Origin: an uncultured bacterium
GTDB lineage: Bacteria; Bacillota; Clostridia; Lachnospirales; Lachnospiraceae
Assembly: GCA_905214875.1 (NCBI GenBank)
Contig: CAJMNR010000075.1
Span: 1 to 8,194, forward strand
Length of the DNA: 8,194 nt
Reading direction: 5' to 3'
In this document: positions 1-5,091 of the stretch, piece after piece
Layout: each line of letters starts with the position of its first letter
How positions within the stretch are numbered: the stretch's first letter is position 1
Notes under the pieces: model-generated
What the model was told of the DNA's origin: nothing
The model's input: the letters and a program-made list of their open reading frames with translations, nothing else
The model's database searches: none
Made by a program: the position numbers and the translations under genes

Positions 1-55
1 CTTAAAATCCTGCGGGACTTATACTCCCGTACCGGTTCGATTCCGGTCGCCGGCA
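1..55 (+). tRNA. tRNA-Leu(UAA), 3' part
   Basis: The window opens inside the anticodon loop. The loop reads CTTAAAA, which places TAA at positions 3-5 (leucine). A long variable arm follows, with CGGGA (13-17) pairing TCCCG (25-29); this is typical of class II tRNAs such as Leu. The T arm is ACCGG / TTCGATT loop / CCGGT (31-47). The 3' acceptor strand is CGCCGGC with discriminator A at 55. No CCA is encoded, so the tail must be added by CCA-adding enzyme. The 5' half lies outside the window. It is separated by 37 bases from the next tRNA, so both probably belong to one tRNA transcript. Confidence 0.92.
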
Positions 56-92
56 GTTAAACAGAGAAAACTGTTTTAAAATTAAACAATGT

Positions 93-166
93 GTGTGTGT
101 AGCTCAGCTGGATAGAGCACTTGGCTACGGACCAAGGTGTCGGGAGTTCGAATCTTCTCACGCACG
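93..166 (+). tRNA. tRNA-Arg(ACG)
   Basis: A complete 74-nt cloverleaf can be drawn by eye. Acceptor GTGTGTG (93-99) pairs CACGCAC (159-165). The D arm contains AGCTCAGCTGGATAGAGC. The anticodon stem is CTTGG/CCAAG around the loop CTACGGA, giving anticodon ACG at 127-129 (read as ICG after deamination, decoding CGU/CGC/CGA). The T arm is GGGAG-TTCGAAT-CTTCT. The discriminator is G at 166 and CCA is not encoded. It is the last tRNA of the left-hand cluster, because an intrinsic terminator follows within 6 bases. Confidence 0.96.
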
Positions 167-171
167 TACAT

Positions 172-202
172 AAAAACCCTGTAGAGTTTCTACAGGGTTT
201 TT
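172..202 (+). terminator. Intrinsic terminator of the left tRNA cluster
   Basis: A 13-bp stem, AAAAACCCTGTAG paired with CTACAGGGTTTTT, closes a 5-base loop (AGTTT, 185-189). The T-rich 3' arm continues into TTAGTTTA, so this is a standard rho-independent terminator. It begins 6 bases after the end of tRNA-Arg and ends the tRNA transcript. Confidence 0.9.
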
Positions 203-265
203 AGTTTATGTGGACAGTGAGCCAAAGTGATACAAGCTAAAGAGATAAGAGTAAATGGTCTTTAT

Positions 266-307
266 ATAGAGAAACGCCAGTACATGAACGTACTGGCGTT
301 TCTCTAT
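266..307 (-). terminator. Strong hairpin at the 3' end of the PAP2 gene
   Basis: An almost ideal 18-bp stem spans 266-283 and 290-307 with the six-base loop ATGAAC. Its right base touches the stop codon of the minus-strand PAP2 gene (307-309), so it lies immediately downstream of that gene. Neither strand carries a long T-run after the stem (ATAAAGAC on the minus strand, ATTATAAATG on the plus strand). It may therefore act mainly as a transcript-stabilising 3' stem or a weak bidirectional terminator. Confidence 0.65.
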
Positions 308-990
308 TATAAATGTAATTTGCTATTTATTTTTTCAAAGAAACAATAGAATGGAGTACCAATATGTTTCTTCATTGCAAAACGAAACGTGAATTCAGCA
401 ATAGCAATACCACCGATGATATCTAAGAAATAATGCTGGCGGATCACTACAGTTGAAATACATACAAGCAATGCAATGACTAACGAAGTATATTGATACC
501 ATTTACCAATTTCCTTATGTCCTTTTACAGCAAGATAGCAGTACCAGCTGATCTGACAGTGCATGGATGGAAATAGATTGACTGGCGTATCTGTATTGTA
601 TACATAGGTAACAAAGAATTTTCCAAAACCATTGATCTCTGATAATGCAGGACGATCAATATAGGTTGGGAAGATACAGAAGATAAAGCCACTAATCAAA
701 TAACCTAATAGAATATTTGCTATAAAGTCATAGAAATATTGTTTTCCCATGCGACCTGCGATTGCATAGTTAATAACCCAGAAGATATAACATCCTAAGT
801 AAATGATTGCAAAAGCAGGAATGATTGGAGCTTTTCTATCGATGAATGTAATTAAAGTATGATGCGTCATACCACTATTTATTAGTTTTGTCCCAAAATA
901 AATCAGCGATTGCGCTGAAAAAATACACAGCAGTGGAATCACCACATATGTAGGAAAATATTCAAAAAGTTTTCTTACAGGATTTTTCAT
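307..990 (-). CDS. PAP2-family integral membrane phosphatase (AUR1/PAP2_3-like)
   Basis: A 227-residue multi-span membrane protein. Recognisable PAP2 features are DRP near residues 112-114 (the end of motif 1), NLFPSMH ending at His144 (motif 2, normally PSGH), and VIRQHYFLDIIGG at about 182-194 (motif 3, with Arg184, His186 and Asp190). The FPSMH form and the HYFLDIIGG form resemble the inositol-phosphorylceramide synthase/AUR1-like PAP2_3 branch more than classic PgpB. It probably dephosphorylates or transfers head groups on membrane lipid phosphates, with the active site facing outward; the substrate is not predictable. I chose ATG at 990 because AGAAAGGTG precedes it at proper spacing. 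A GTG at 1020 in the same frame would add ten residues but would swallow that ribosome binding site. It is transcribed alone, divergent from the HAAS gene. Confidence 0.82.
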   Translation of the reverse strand: MKNPVRKLFEYFPTYVVIPLLCIFSAQSLIYFGTKLINSGMTHHTLITFIDRKAPIIPAFAIIYLGCYIFWVINYAIAGRMGKQYFYDFIANILLGYLISGFIFCIFPTYIDRPALSEINGFGKFFVTYVYNTDTPVNLFPSMHCQISWYCYLAVKGHKEIGKWYQYTSLVIALLVCISTVVIRQHYFLDIIGGIAIAEFTFRFAMKKHIGTPFYCFFEKINSKLHL

Positions 991-1027
991 AGTACACCTT
1001 TCTCTTAGTAATTTAAACACAGCCTTT

Positions 1028-1056
1028 ATTATAGCTTATGTATTTAGGAAAAAGAA
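1028..1056 (-). promoter_or_regulatory. Candidate sigma-A promoter of the PAP2 gene
   Basis: Read on the minus strand, a perfect TATAAT occupies 1033-1028. A weak -35 (TTCTTT, 1056-1051) lies 17 bases upstream. Initiation near 1021 would give a leader of about 30 nt before the ATG at 990, and would leave the GTG at 1020 almost at the transcript end. That supports the ATG start. Confidence 0.5.
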
Positions 1057-1124
1057 GTAATTCTATTAGGTTTTATAAAATCGTAAGATTTCTTTAAGTA
1101 TTGTTAATTCCCTAAAAATGAATA

Positions 1125-1153
1125 TTTACTATATCGGAGTTGTATGCTAGAAT
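1125..1153 (+). promoter_or_regulatory. Candidate sigma-A promoter of the HAAS/DUF1700 gene
   Basis: TTTACT (1125-1130; matches TTGACA at four positions), a 17-base spacer and TAGAAT (1148-1153) form a promoter. A TG dinucleotide one base before the -10 (TGCTAGAAT) makes it an extended -10 element. Initiation near 1160 leaves a leader of about 40 nt before the ATG at 1200. Confidence 0.55.
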
Positions 1154-1199
1154 AAGTGAAATTCAATGGTTATAAAAATATGAAATTAGAGGTAACTAT

Positions 1200-1649
1200 A
1201 TGGGAAAAAAAGAGTTTCTAGAAGAGTTAAGAGCATGCTTAACTGGCGAAGTACCAGCACCAATTATAGAAAGTAATATTAAATATTATGATACTTATAT
1301 ATCGGAACAAAGTAATACAAGGGATGGGGAAATGCGTTGTATTGAAGAAATCGGAGATCCTAGATTAATTGCGACAACAATTATTACCTCATATCAGATG
1401 TCCAATGGAAATGCACAATATGAGCAGGAAAGGTATAATGAGCCATATCAGGAATCATATGAGAATCAAGAGACACAGGAATCGATTCATAAGTCTATCT
1501 TTCAAATGATTCCATTAAAATATAAAATAGTCGGAATATTGTCTATTATTGCAACCTTAGTGTTATTATTTTTCATTGCAAAGGCATTACTTCCTGTATT
1601 TATTATTATTTTAGTGTTTATTGGAATTGATAAGCTTTTTCATAGATAA
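1200..1649 (+). CDS. HAAS/DUF1700-domain membrane protein
   Basis: A 149-residue protein. Residues 1-64 (MGKKEFLEELRACL... through CIEEIGDPRLIATTI) match the helical HAAS/DUF1700 pattern, which usually begins with a K/N-KEEFL-x-EL-like stretch and ends in an E-x-GDP-x-x-IA motif. A charged Glu/Gln/Tyr-rich linker spans about 65-100. The C-terminus (about 108-143) is very hydrophobic and can form one long or two short membrane helices, ending with DKLFHR. HAAS proteins often sit beside PadR-type repressors or putative adhesin genes and are thought to work in envelope stress or signalling, but no such partner is present here. AGAGGT (1188-1193) precedes the ATG with a 6-base gap. The gene stands alone behind its own extended -10 promoter. 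Its exact role is unknown. Confidence 0.78.
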   Translation: MGKKEFLEELRACLTGEVPAPIIESNIKYYDTYISEQSNTRDGEMRCIEEIGDPRLIATTIITSYQMSNGNAQYEQERYNEPYQESYENQETQESIHKSIFQMIPLKYKIVGILSIIATLVLLFFIAKALLPVFIIILVFIGIDKLFHR

Positions 1650-1654
1650 AAAAT

Positions 1655-1689
1655 GAAACACCACCAAGGGGGAGCCAAGGTGGTGTTTC
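1655..1689. terminator. Hairpin terminator between convergent genes
   Basis: An 11-bp stem, GAAACACCACC (1655-1665) with GGTGGTGTTTC (1679-1689), closes a 13-base loop. On the plus strand it starts 6 bases after the HAAS stop codon but lacks a T-run (GATGAGGGG follows). Read on the minus strand it is followed by ATTTTTTATC, a better terminator tail. It may end HAAS transcripts, catch read-through from the HD-GYP gene, or both. Confidence 0.6.
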
Positions 1690-1719
1690 GATGAGGGGAG
1701 TATAAATAATTAATAAGGG

Positions 1720-1783
1720 GTTATATAGTGTGTATCAAAAAGTCCATAATTTATGAACTTTTAACACAGGAACATTATATAAC
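1720..1783. repeat. 64-nt imperfect palindrome / long stem-loop
   Basis: Nested complementary segments fold the whole stretch into one interrupted hairpin. GTTATATA (1720-1727) pairs TATATAAC (1776-1783). TGTGT (1729-1733) pairs ACACA (1764-1768). AAAAGT (1738-1743) pairs ACTTTT (1757-1762). CATA (1745-1748) pairs TATG (1752-1755) around the loop ATT. This gives about 23 base pairs with internal loops, of which the 7-base one at 1769-1775 is the largest. It is not a typical terminator because there is no GC-rich stem. No coding capacity was found. It could be a small miniature-element remnant or a structured RNA. Confidence 0.45.
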
Positions 1784-1793
1784 GTAAAGTTCT

Positions 1794-1833
1794 AAAAAGC
1801 AACATTTATTTTAAACGGCAAAAGTTGCTTTTT
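1794..1833 (-). terminator. Intrinsic terminator of the HD-GYP gene
   Basis: AAAAAGCAAC (1794-1803) pairs GTTGCTTTTT (1824-1833) across a 20-base loop, inside which TTT/AAA can extend the stem. On the minus strand it starts 9 bases after the HD-GYP stop codon and ends GTTGCTTTTTAGAAC, a good T-tract. The T-run on the plus strand also makes it usable from the other side. Confidence 0.75.
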
Positions 1834-1842
1834 GTGAAGAAA

Positions 1843-2931
1843 CTAAAGAATATCTACAATATCCAAAGATGTTTCAAATTCCAAATTATACATATTATTT
1901 CCGGCCTGGACAAGCGGTCTGGATGGCAAATTACGATTAATAAAAATGATTTTACCGCTTTCTCCATTTGATAGAAGAGCCGTCTTTCCTGTGTGAAGGA
2001 GAGCAAGGTTTTCTAGGAAGACAGAGAGGTACTTAGTATCCAGGATAGAATGCCCTTCTTCTTCTAAGAGGCGGAGTACACAAAATGGAGAGAGACGTTT
2101 TCGATATGTTCGTTCTGAAGTCATTGCATCATAAATATCTACAATTGCAACAATTTTTGCATAATCGTGTATTTGTGCTGCCTTGAATCCGTATGGGTAA
2201 CCGCTACCGTCTTGTTTTTCATGATGCTGTAGAATTGCCATCTTTGCACCATAAGCAATATCTGCATTTTGGATATTATGATACCCGCTAATTGGGTGCG
2301 TCTTTATAATCTCGAATTCTTCAGAGGTAAGTCGTCCTGGCTTATTAATAATTTCATTTGATATATTGAACTTACCAATATCATGTAATAGTCCGGAGAG
2401 CATCAATTCTTTTATCTGAAGGTCGGAGAACTTTAACCAATTACCTAATATGGAGCAGATCATACCAACATTTAAGCTATGAACTAGCGTTGCCTCTTTA
2501 TATGTCTTTGATTCAATGTTGTATAAATACATAAATAAATCGTTCTTATTTGGCAAATATGAAAGTAACGCGGCACAACATTCACACAGCTGTTCTTTTA
2601 CATCATTTCCTTCAATTAAAGAATACATAAGTACATTTATTTCACTAATTGTCTGTATGTATTTTTTCTTAAATAGTTTAAAGTTTGAATCGGATTCCAA
2701 GGCATTAATTTCTGTATTGGAGTTGGATTCTGTACTTTTTAATGAGAACTTATCATTTGTATAAACATGAAGATTGAAAATTTGATATAGCTTCAGACGG
2801 AATAAATGGGTCTGAGTTATACTCGCACCTTTATCAATGAGTTTTAAACCGGTGGAGCTGTAAATCGCTTCGGCGCTTACCATTCCGATTTGAACTTGAT
2901 TTAAGGTGATACAAACGGTATTTGAAGTCAT
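1843..2931 (-). CDS. HD-GYP domain cyclic-di-GMP phosphodiesterase
   Basis: A 362-residue soluble protein with no membrane segment or signal peptide. Residues 1-58 resemble the N-terminal region found in many HD-GYP proteins (LNQVQIGMVSAEAIYSSTG...). A Ser/Asn/Glu-rich linker follows at about 62-85. The catalytic domain spans about 140-310. All signature residues are seen: His151, His183-Asp184 (LLHDIGKF), His212 (THPISGY), His236-His237-Glu (QHHEKQDGSGYPYG, 235-248) with the GYP motif at 244-246, and Asp265 (VAIVDIYDAMTSER). It should therefore be an active metal-dependent enzyme that hydrolyses c-di-GMP. No receiver domain is fused, so its input signal would have to act through the N-terminal region or through expression. 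AGAAAGGA precedes the ATG (cat at 2929-2931). The last ~50 residues form an uncharacterised tail. It is divergent from the SQNN-repeat gene. Confidence 0.9.
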   Translation of the reverse strand: MTSNTVCITLNQVQIGMVSAEAIYSSTGLKLIDKGASITQTHLFRLKLYQIFNLHVYTNDKFSLKSTESNSNTEINALESDSNFKLFKKKYIQTISEINVLMYSLIEGNDVKEQLCECCAALLSYLPNKNDLFMYLYNIESKTYKEATLVHSLNVGMICSILGNWLKFSDLQIKELMLSGLLHDIGKFNISNEIINKPGRLTSEEFEIIKTHPISGYHNIQNADIAYGAKMAILQHHEKQDGSGYPYGFKAAQIHDYAKIVAIVDIYDAMTSERTYRKRLSPFCVLRLLEEEGHSILDTKYLSVFLENLALLHTGKTALLSNGESGKIIFINRNLPSRPLVQAGNNMYNLEFETSLDIVDIL

Positions 2932-2979
2932 AATGTAATCCTTTCTTATTCTTTAAAACTTAAAATGAGCATTTGTGTA

Positions 2980-2994
2980 GATATTAATAATATC
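2980..2994. promoter_or_regulatory. Perfect 6-3-6 inverted repeat upstream of the HD-GYP gene
   Basis: GATATT-AAT-AATATC is a perfect dyad centred about 56 bases upstream of the HD-GYP ATG. On the minus strand it contains TATTAT (2992-2987), a possible -10, so a protein bound here could block that promoter. The region is A+T-rich and the dyad could be chance. No convincing -35 at 17 bases was found. Confidence 0.3.
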
Positions 2995-3106
2995 GGCTAT
3001 CGTTTTGTATGAACTTAGAGAAATAAAAAACTCCGTATATTTTTGTAATTATTGATAATACTAGTGTTTGTACCAAAAAATTAATCTTATATGGAGGTAG
3101 CTTATC

Positions 3107-3322
3107 ATGGCTAAAAATAATTATCAAAACACTACTAATAATTCTCGTAACTCTTCTAATTACAAGAATAGTACAAGTGATTATTCCAACAACTCACAAA
3201 ACAATTCACAGAATAATTCACAAAACAACTCACAAAATAACTCACAAAACAATTCACAAAATAATACTTCATCTAAAAACTGTGGAACAAAGAATACATC
3301 ATCTTATAATAATTACAAATAA
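3107..3322 (+). CDS. Asn/Ser/Gln-rich SQNN-repeat small protein, function unknown
   Basis: A 71-residue, very hydrophilic protein that I do not recognise. By count it holds 26 Asn, 16 Ser and 7 Gln (49 of 71 residues). There is no hydrophobic segment, no signal peptide, a single Cys (residue 59) and several Tyr (6, 19, 26, 67, 70). Residues 30-53 are six perfect SQNN tetrapeptides. The flanks are Asn/Ser/Lys/Tyr-rich. Translation is well supported: GGAGG (3093-3097) with a 9-base gap to ATG, and a strong terminator 39 bases after the stop. Repeat units differ only at third codon positions, which argues that a protein is made and kept. The composition is prion-like or intrinsically disordered. 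A spore- or surface-associated, or condensate-forming, role is speculation. No sporulation promoter could be defended. Confidence 0.72.
   Translation: MAKNNYQNTTNNSRNSSNYKNSTSDYSNNSQNNSQNNSQNNSQNNSQNNSQNNTSSKNCGTKNTSSYNNYK
3194..3265 (+). repeat. Six tandem 12-bp repeats encoding SQNN
   Basis: The unit is TCA-CAA/CAG-AAC/AAT-AAC/AAT, repeated six times without interruption and in frame. All variation is synonymous: CAG once in unit 2, and AAC/AAT alternating in the Asn codons. The unit length preserves the reading frame, so copy-number slippage would change the length of the protein without breaking it. Confidence 0.95.
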
Positions 3323-3361
3323 GACATTGTTGCAATTTGAGCGGTGAAATAGCAGTGCATG

Positions 3362-3393
3362 ACGAGTTAATGGAATTCCATTAACTCGTTTTA
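3362..3393 (+). terminator. Intrinsic terminator of the SQNN-repeat gene
   Basis: A perfect 12-bp stem, ACGAGTTAATGG (3362-3373) with CCATTAACTCGT (3378-3389), has an AATT loop and is followed by TTTTATGTT. It is 39 bases beyond the stop codon. This separates the small gene from the rhodanese gene downstream. Confidence 0.85.
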
Positions 3394-3416
3394 TGTTATG
3401 CAGGGTCGAAATATTA

Positions 3417-3445
3417 GTAACAACTAAAAATATGCCTCATATAAT
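3417..3445 (+). promoter_or_regulatory. Sigma-A promoter of the rhodanese gene
   Basis: GTAACA (3417-3422; four of six matches to TTGACA) is followed by a 17-base spacer and a perfect TATAAT (3440-3445). Initiation near 3452 would give a short leader of roughly 18-27 nt before the rhodanese start. The palindrome GTTATATAAC (3446-3455) sits at the expected start point. Confidence 0.65.
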
Positions 3446-3469
3446 GTTATATAACAGAGAAAAAAGGGT

Positions 3470-3784
3470 ATGAGGGTTATGTGTTTTGATACAATGGCTG
3501 CTAATAGAGTTTGTTACTATATAAATAAACCAGGCTGTATTATTGTGGATATTCGCGATGCCAATGAATATGCAAAAGGTCACATACCTTCGGCAATCAA
3601 CATTCCAGCAGACAAACTGCACCAATATACAAATTACTTATCTAAATATGATCAGGTAATATTATATTGTAGTCGTGGAAATCAAAGTCTACTTTCTGCA
3701 AAGAGTTTAAGTTTTGGACGGGCAAAAATTATTAGCTTATATGGTGGAATACGCGCGTATAGAGGAGAATTAGTAAAAGGTTAA
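3470..3784 (+). CDS. Single-domain rhodanese-like protein
   Basis: A 104-residue protein that is essentially one rhodanese domain (GlpE/PspE size class). It carries VDIRDANEYAKGHIPSAINIP (26-46), the active-site loop CSRGNQS with Cys67 as the presumed persulfide-carrying cysteine and Arg69 behind it, and the closing LYGGIRAYRG (90-99; many relatives have Trp where this has Tyr97). The expected activity is sulfur transfer from a persulfide or thiosulfate donor to a thiol acceptor in the cytoplasm; the partner is unknown. There is no signal peptide. The start is uncertain. ATG at 3470 has only AGAGA as a weak upstream site. ATG at 3479 (Met4) has AAAAGGG at a 10-base distance and fits as well or better. 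The gene has its own TATAAT promoter and no obvious functional neighbour. Confidence 0.88.
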   Translation: MRVMCFDTMAANRVCYYINKPGCIIVDIRDANEYAKGHIPSAINIPADKLHQYTNYLSKYDQVILYCSRGNQSLLSAKSLSFGRAKIISLYGGIRAYRGELVKG

Positions 3785-3794
3785 TAATAAATAT

Positions 3795-3821
3795 TTGACG
3801 TTACAGCCAAAATACTATAAA
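3795..3821 (+). promoter_or_regulatory. Candidate promoter of the methyltransferase operon
   Basis: TTGACG (3795-3800) matches the -35 consensus at five positions. TATAAA (3816-3821) matches the -10 at five positions, but the spacer is only 15 bases. A less perfect -10 (TAAACT, 3818-3823) would give 17. Initiation near 3828 would leave a leader of about 90 nt before the methyltransferase ATG, containing the 3871-3898 hairpin. Confidence 0.45.
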
Positions 3822-3870
3822 CTAAGGATTAGTTTAGATAATTGAAAATTTATCTATTTTTAGAAGTGGG

Positions 3871-3898
3871 GGACATAAGTAAGTTTTTACTTATGTCC
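3871..3898 (+). promoter_or_regulatory. Leader hairpin just upstream of the methyltransferase RBS
   Basis: A perfect 12-bp stem, GGACATAAGTAA (3871-3882) with TTACTTATGTCC (3887-3898), has a GTTT loop. No T-run follows (TAACGC), so it is not a terminator. Its base ends 9 bases before the AAGGAG ribosome binding site (3908-3913). It could stabilise the 5' end of the operon mRNA, tune translation or bind a regulator. The structure is certain as sequence, but its role is inference. Confidence 0.5.
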
Positions 3899-3919
3899 TA
3901 ACGCATTAAGGAGACAACA

Positions 3920-5065
3920 ATGGAAAGATATGAATTAATTGCACCATGCCATTTTGGTTTGGAATCAGTATTAAAGCGTGAAATAATCGATTTAGGATAT
4001 GAGATTATTTCTGTACAAGATGGTAAGGTAACTTTTGAAGGTGATGCTGAGGCAATTTGTCGTGCAAATATAAACTTAAGAACTGCAGAACGTGTATTAT
4101 TAAAAGTGGCAGAGTTTAAGGCAACAACATATGAAGAGTTATTTGAACAGACAAAGAAGATTGAATGGGAGAAATTCTTTGAAAAGGATTCTAAATTCAA
4201 TGTAGTCAAAGCAAACTCAATTAAGAGTAAATTATTTAGTCCGTCCGATATACAGTCAATTATGAAAAAGGCTATGGTGGAACGATTAAAAGGCGTATAT
4301 AAAGTATCTTGGTTTGAAGAAACAGGGATAGAGTTTAAAGTACGTGTTACATTAATGAAAGATATTGTAACAGTATCTTTAGACACAACAGGGGAATCCC
4401 TCCATAAGAGAGGATATCGTAAGTTAGTTGCGAAAGCTCCAGTTTCAGAAACATTAGCCGCAGCACTTATTATGTTAACACCTTGGAATAAAGACCGTAT
4501 CTTAGTAGATCCTTTCTGTGGTAGTGGAACATTTCCAATCGAGGCCGCTATGATCGCAGCAAATATTGCACCTGGATTAAACCGTGAATTTGCATCAGAA
4601 GATTGGACGCATATCATTAATAAGAAAGAATGGTATGATGCAATCGAAGAAGCAAATGAGTGTGTTTGCAAAGATATTGAAGTAAATATCCAAGGATATG
4701 ATATTGATCCTGAAGTAGTTCGTGTTGCAAGAGAAAATGCAAAATTAGCTGGTGTAGATCATCTGATTCATTTCCAACAACGTAGCGTAAGTGAACTTAA
4801 GAATCCTAAAAAATATGGATTTATCATTACGAACCCTCCATATGGAGAACGTTTAGAGGAAAAAGAAGATCTTCCAGAATTATATAGAGAAATTGGACGA
4901 GTATACAAAGAGTTAGACAGCTGGTCATGCTTTATGATTACAAGTTATGAAGATGCAGAGAAGTATATGGGAAGAAAAGCAGATAAGAATCGCAAGATTT
5001 ATAATGGTATGTTAAAGACTTATTTCTATTCCTTTATGGGACCAAAACCACCTAAGAAAAAGTAA
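3920..5065 (+). CDS. THUMP-domain SAM-dependent RNA guanine-N2 methyltransferase (RlmL/YpsC-type)
   Basis: A 381-residue cytoplasmic enzyme. The N-terminal ~160 residues start with a ferredoxin-like stretch (YELIAPCHFGLESVLKREI) and a THUMP RNA-binding region at about 45-155. The C-terminal Rossmann methyltransferase carries motif I DPFCGSGTFPIEAA (197-210), an acidic motif II (GYDIDPEVV, about 259-267) and motif IV NPPYGERL (305-312). The NPPY tetrad marks N-methylation of a base amino group. Relatives are the RlmL N-terminal half (23S rRNA m2G2445) and B. subtilis YpsC, often mislabelled as N6-adenine DNA methylases. Rossmann and THUMP order and length fit a stand-alone YpsC-like protein with no RlmK half. 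AAGGAG is 6 bases before the ATG. It is the first gene of a probable operon with rdgB (26-nt gap). The precise target nucleotide is inferred from family, not shown. Confidence 0.9.
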   Translation: MERYELIAPCHFGLESVLKREIIDLGYEIISVQDGKVTFEGDAEAICRANINLRTAERVLLKVAEFKATTYEELFEQTKKIEWEKFFEKDSKFNVVKANSIKSKLFSPSDIQSIMKKAMVERLKGVYKVSWFEETGIEFKVRVTLMKDIVTVSLDTTGESLHKRGYRKLVAKAPVSETLAAALIMLTPWNKDRILVDPFCGSGTFPIEAAMIAANIAPGLNREFASEDWTHIINKKEWYDAIEEANECVCKDIEVNIQGYDIDPEVVRVARENAKLAGVDHLIHFQQRSVSELKNPKKYGFIITNPPYGERLEEKEDLPELYREIGRVYKELDSWSCFMITSYEDAEKYMGRKADKNRKIYNGMLKTYFYSFMGPKPPKKK

Positions 5066-5091
5066 ACATCATCAAGAGGAGGAGTTTCGAC

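Noticed and set aside
2516..2764. 82-codon open frame on the plus strand
   Set aside because: It lies antisense within the HD-GYP gene, whose catalytic motifs are complete. No RBS or known motif was seen.
3031..3060. Sporulation sigma-G-like promoter (GTATA / GATAATA) for the SQNN gene
   Set aside because: The spacer is about 14 bases rather than the expected 17-18, and the first base of the -10 does not match.
3194..3265. Tandem repeats considered as a CRISPR-like array
   Set aside because: The units are 12 bp, contiguous, without spacers and in frame inside a coding sequence.
3437..3625. 62-codon open frame on the minus strand
   Set aside because: It overlaps the rhodanese gene and its promoter in antisense and has no start signal.
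3836..3861. Possible terminator after the rhodanese gene (AGATAA/TTATCT followed by ATTTTT)
   Set aside because: The stem is only 6 bp and all but two of its pairs are A-T, with an 8-base loop. It is too weak to call.
3822..3919. Riboswitch or T-box in the methyltransferase leader
   Set aside because: There is no T-box sequence, no known aptamer motif and no terminator/antiterminator pair. Only a simple hairpin is seen.
3898..4671. 257-codon open frame on the minus strand
   Set aside because: It is antisense to the well-supported THUMP methyltransferase, has Ser/Asn-rich non-family sequence, and has no RBS. It is a shadow frame.
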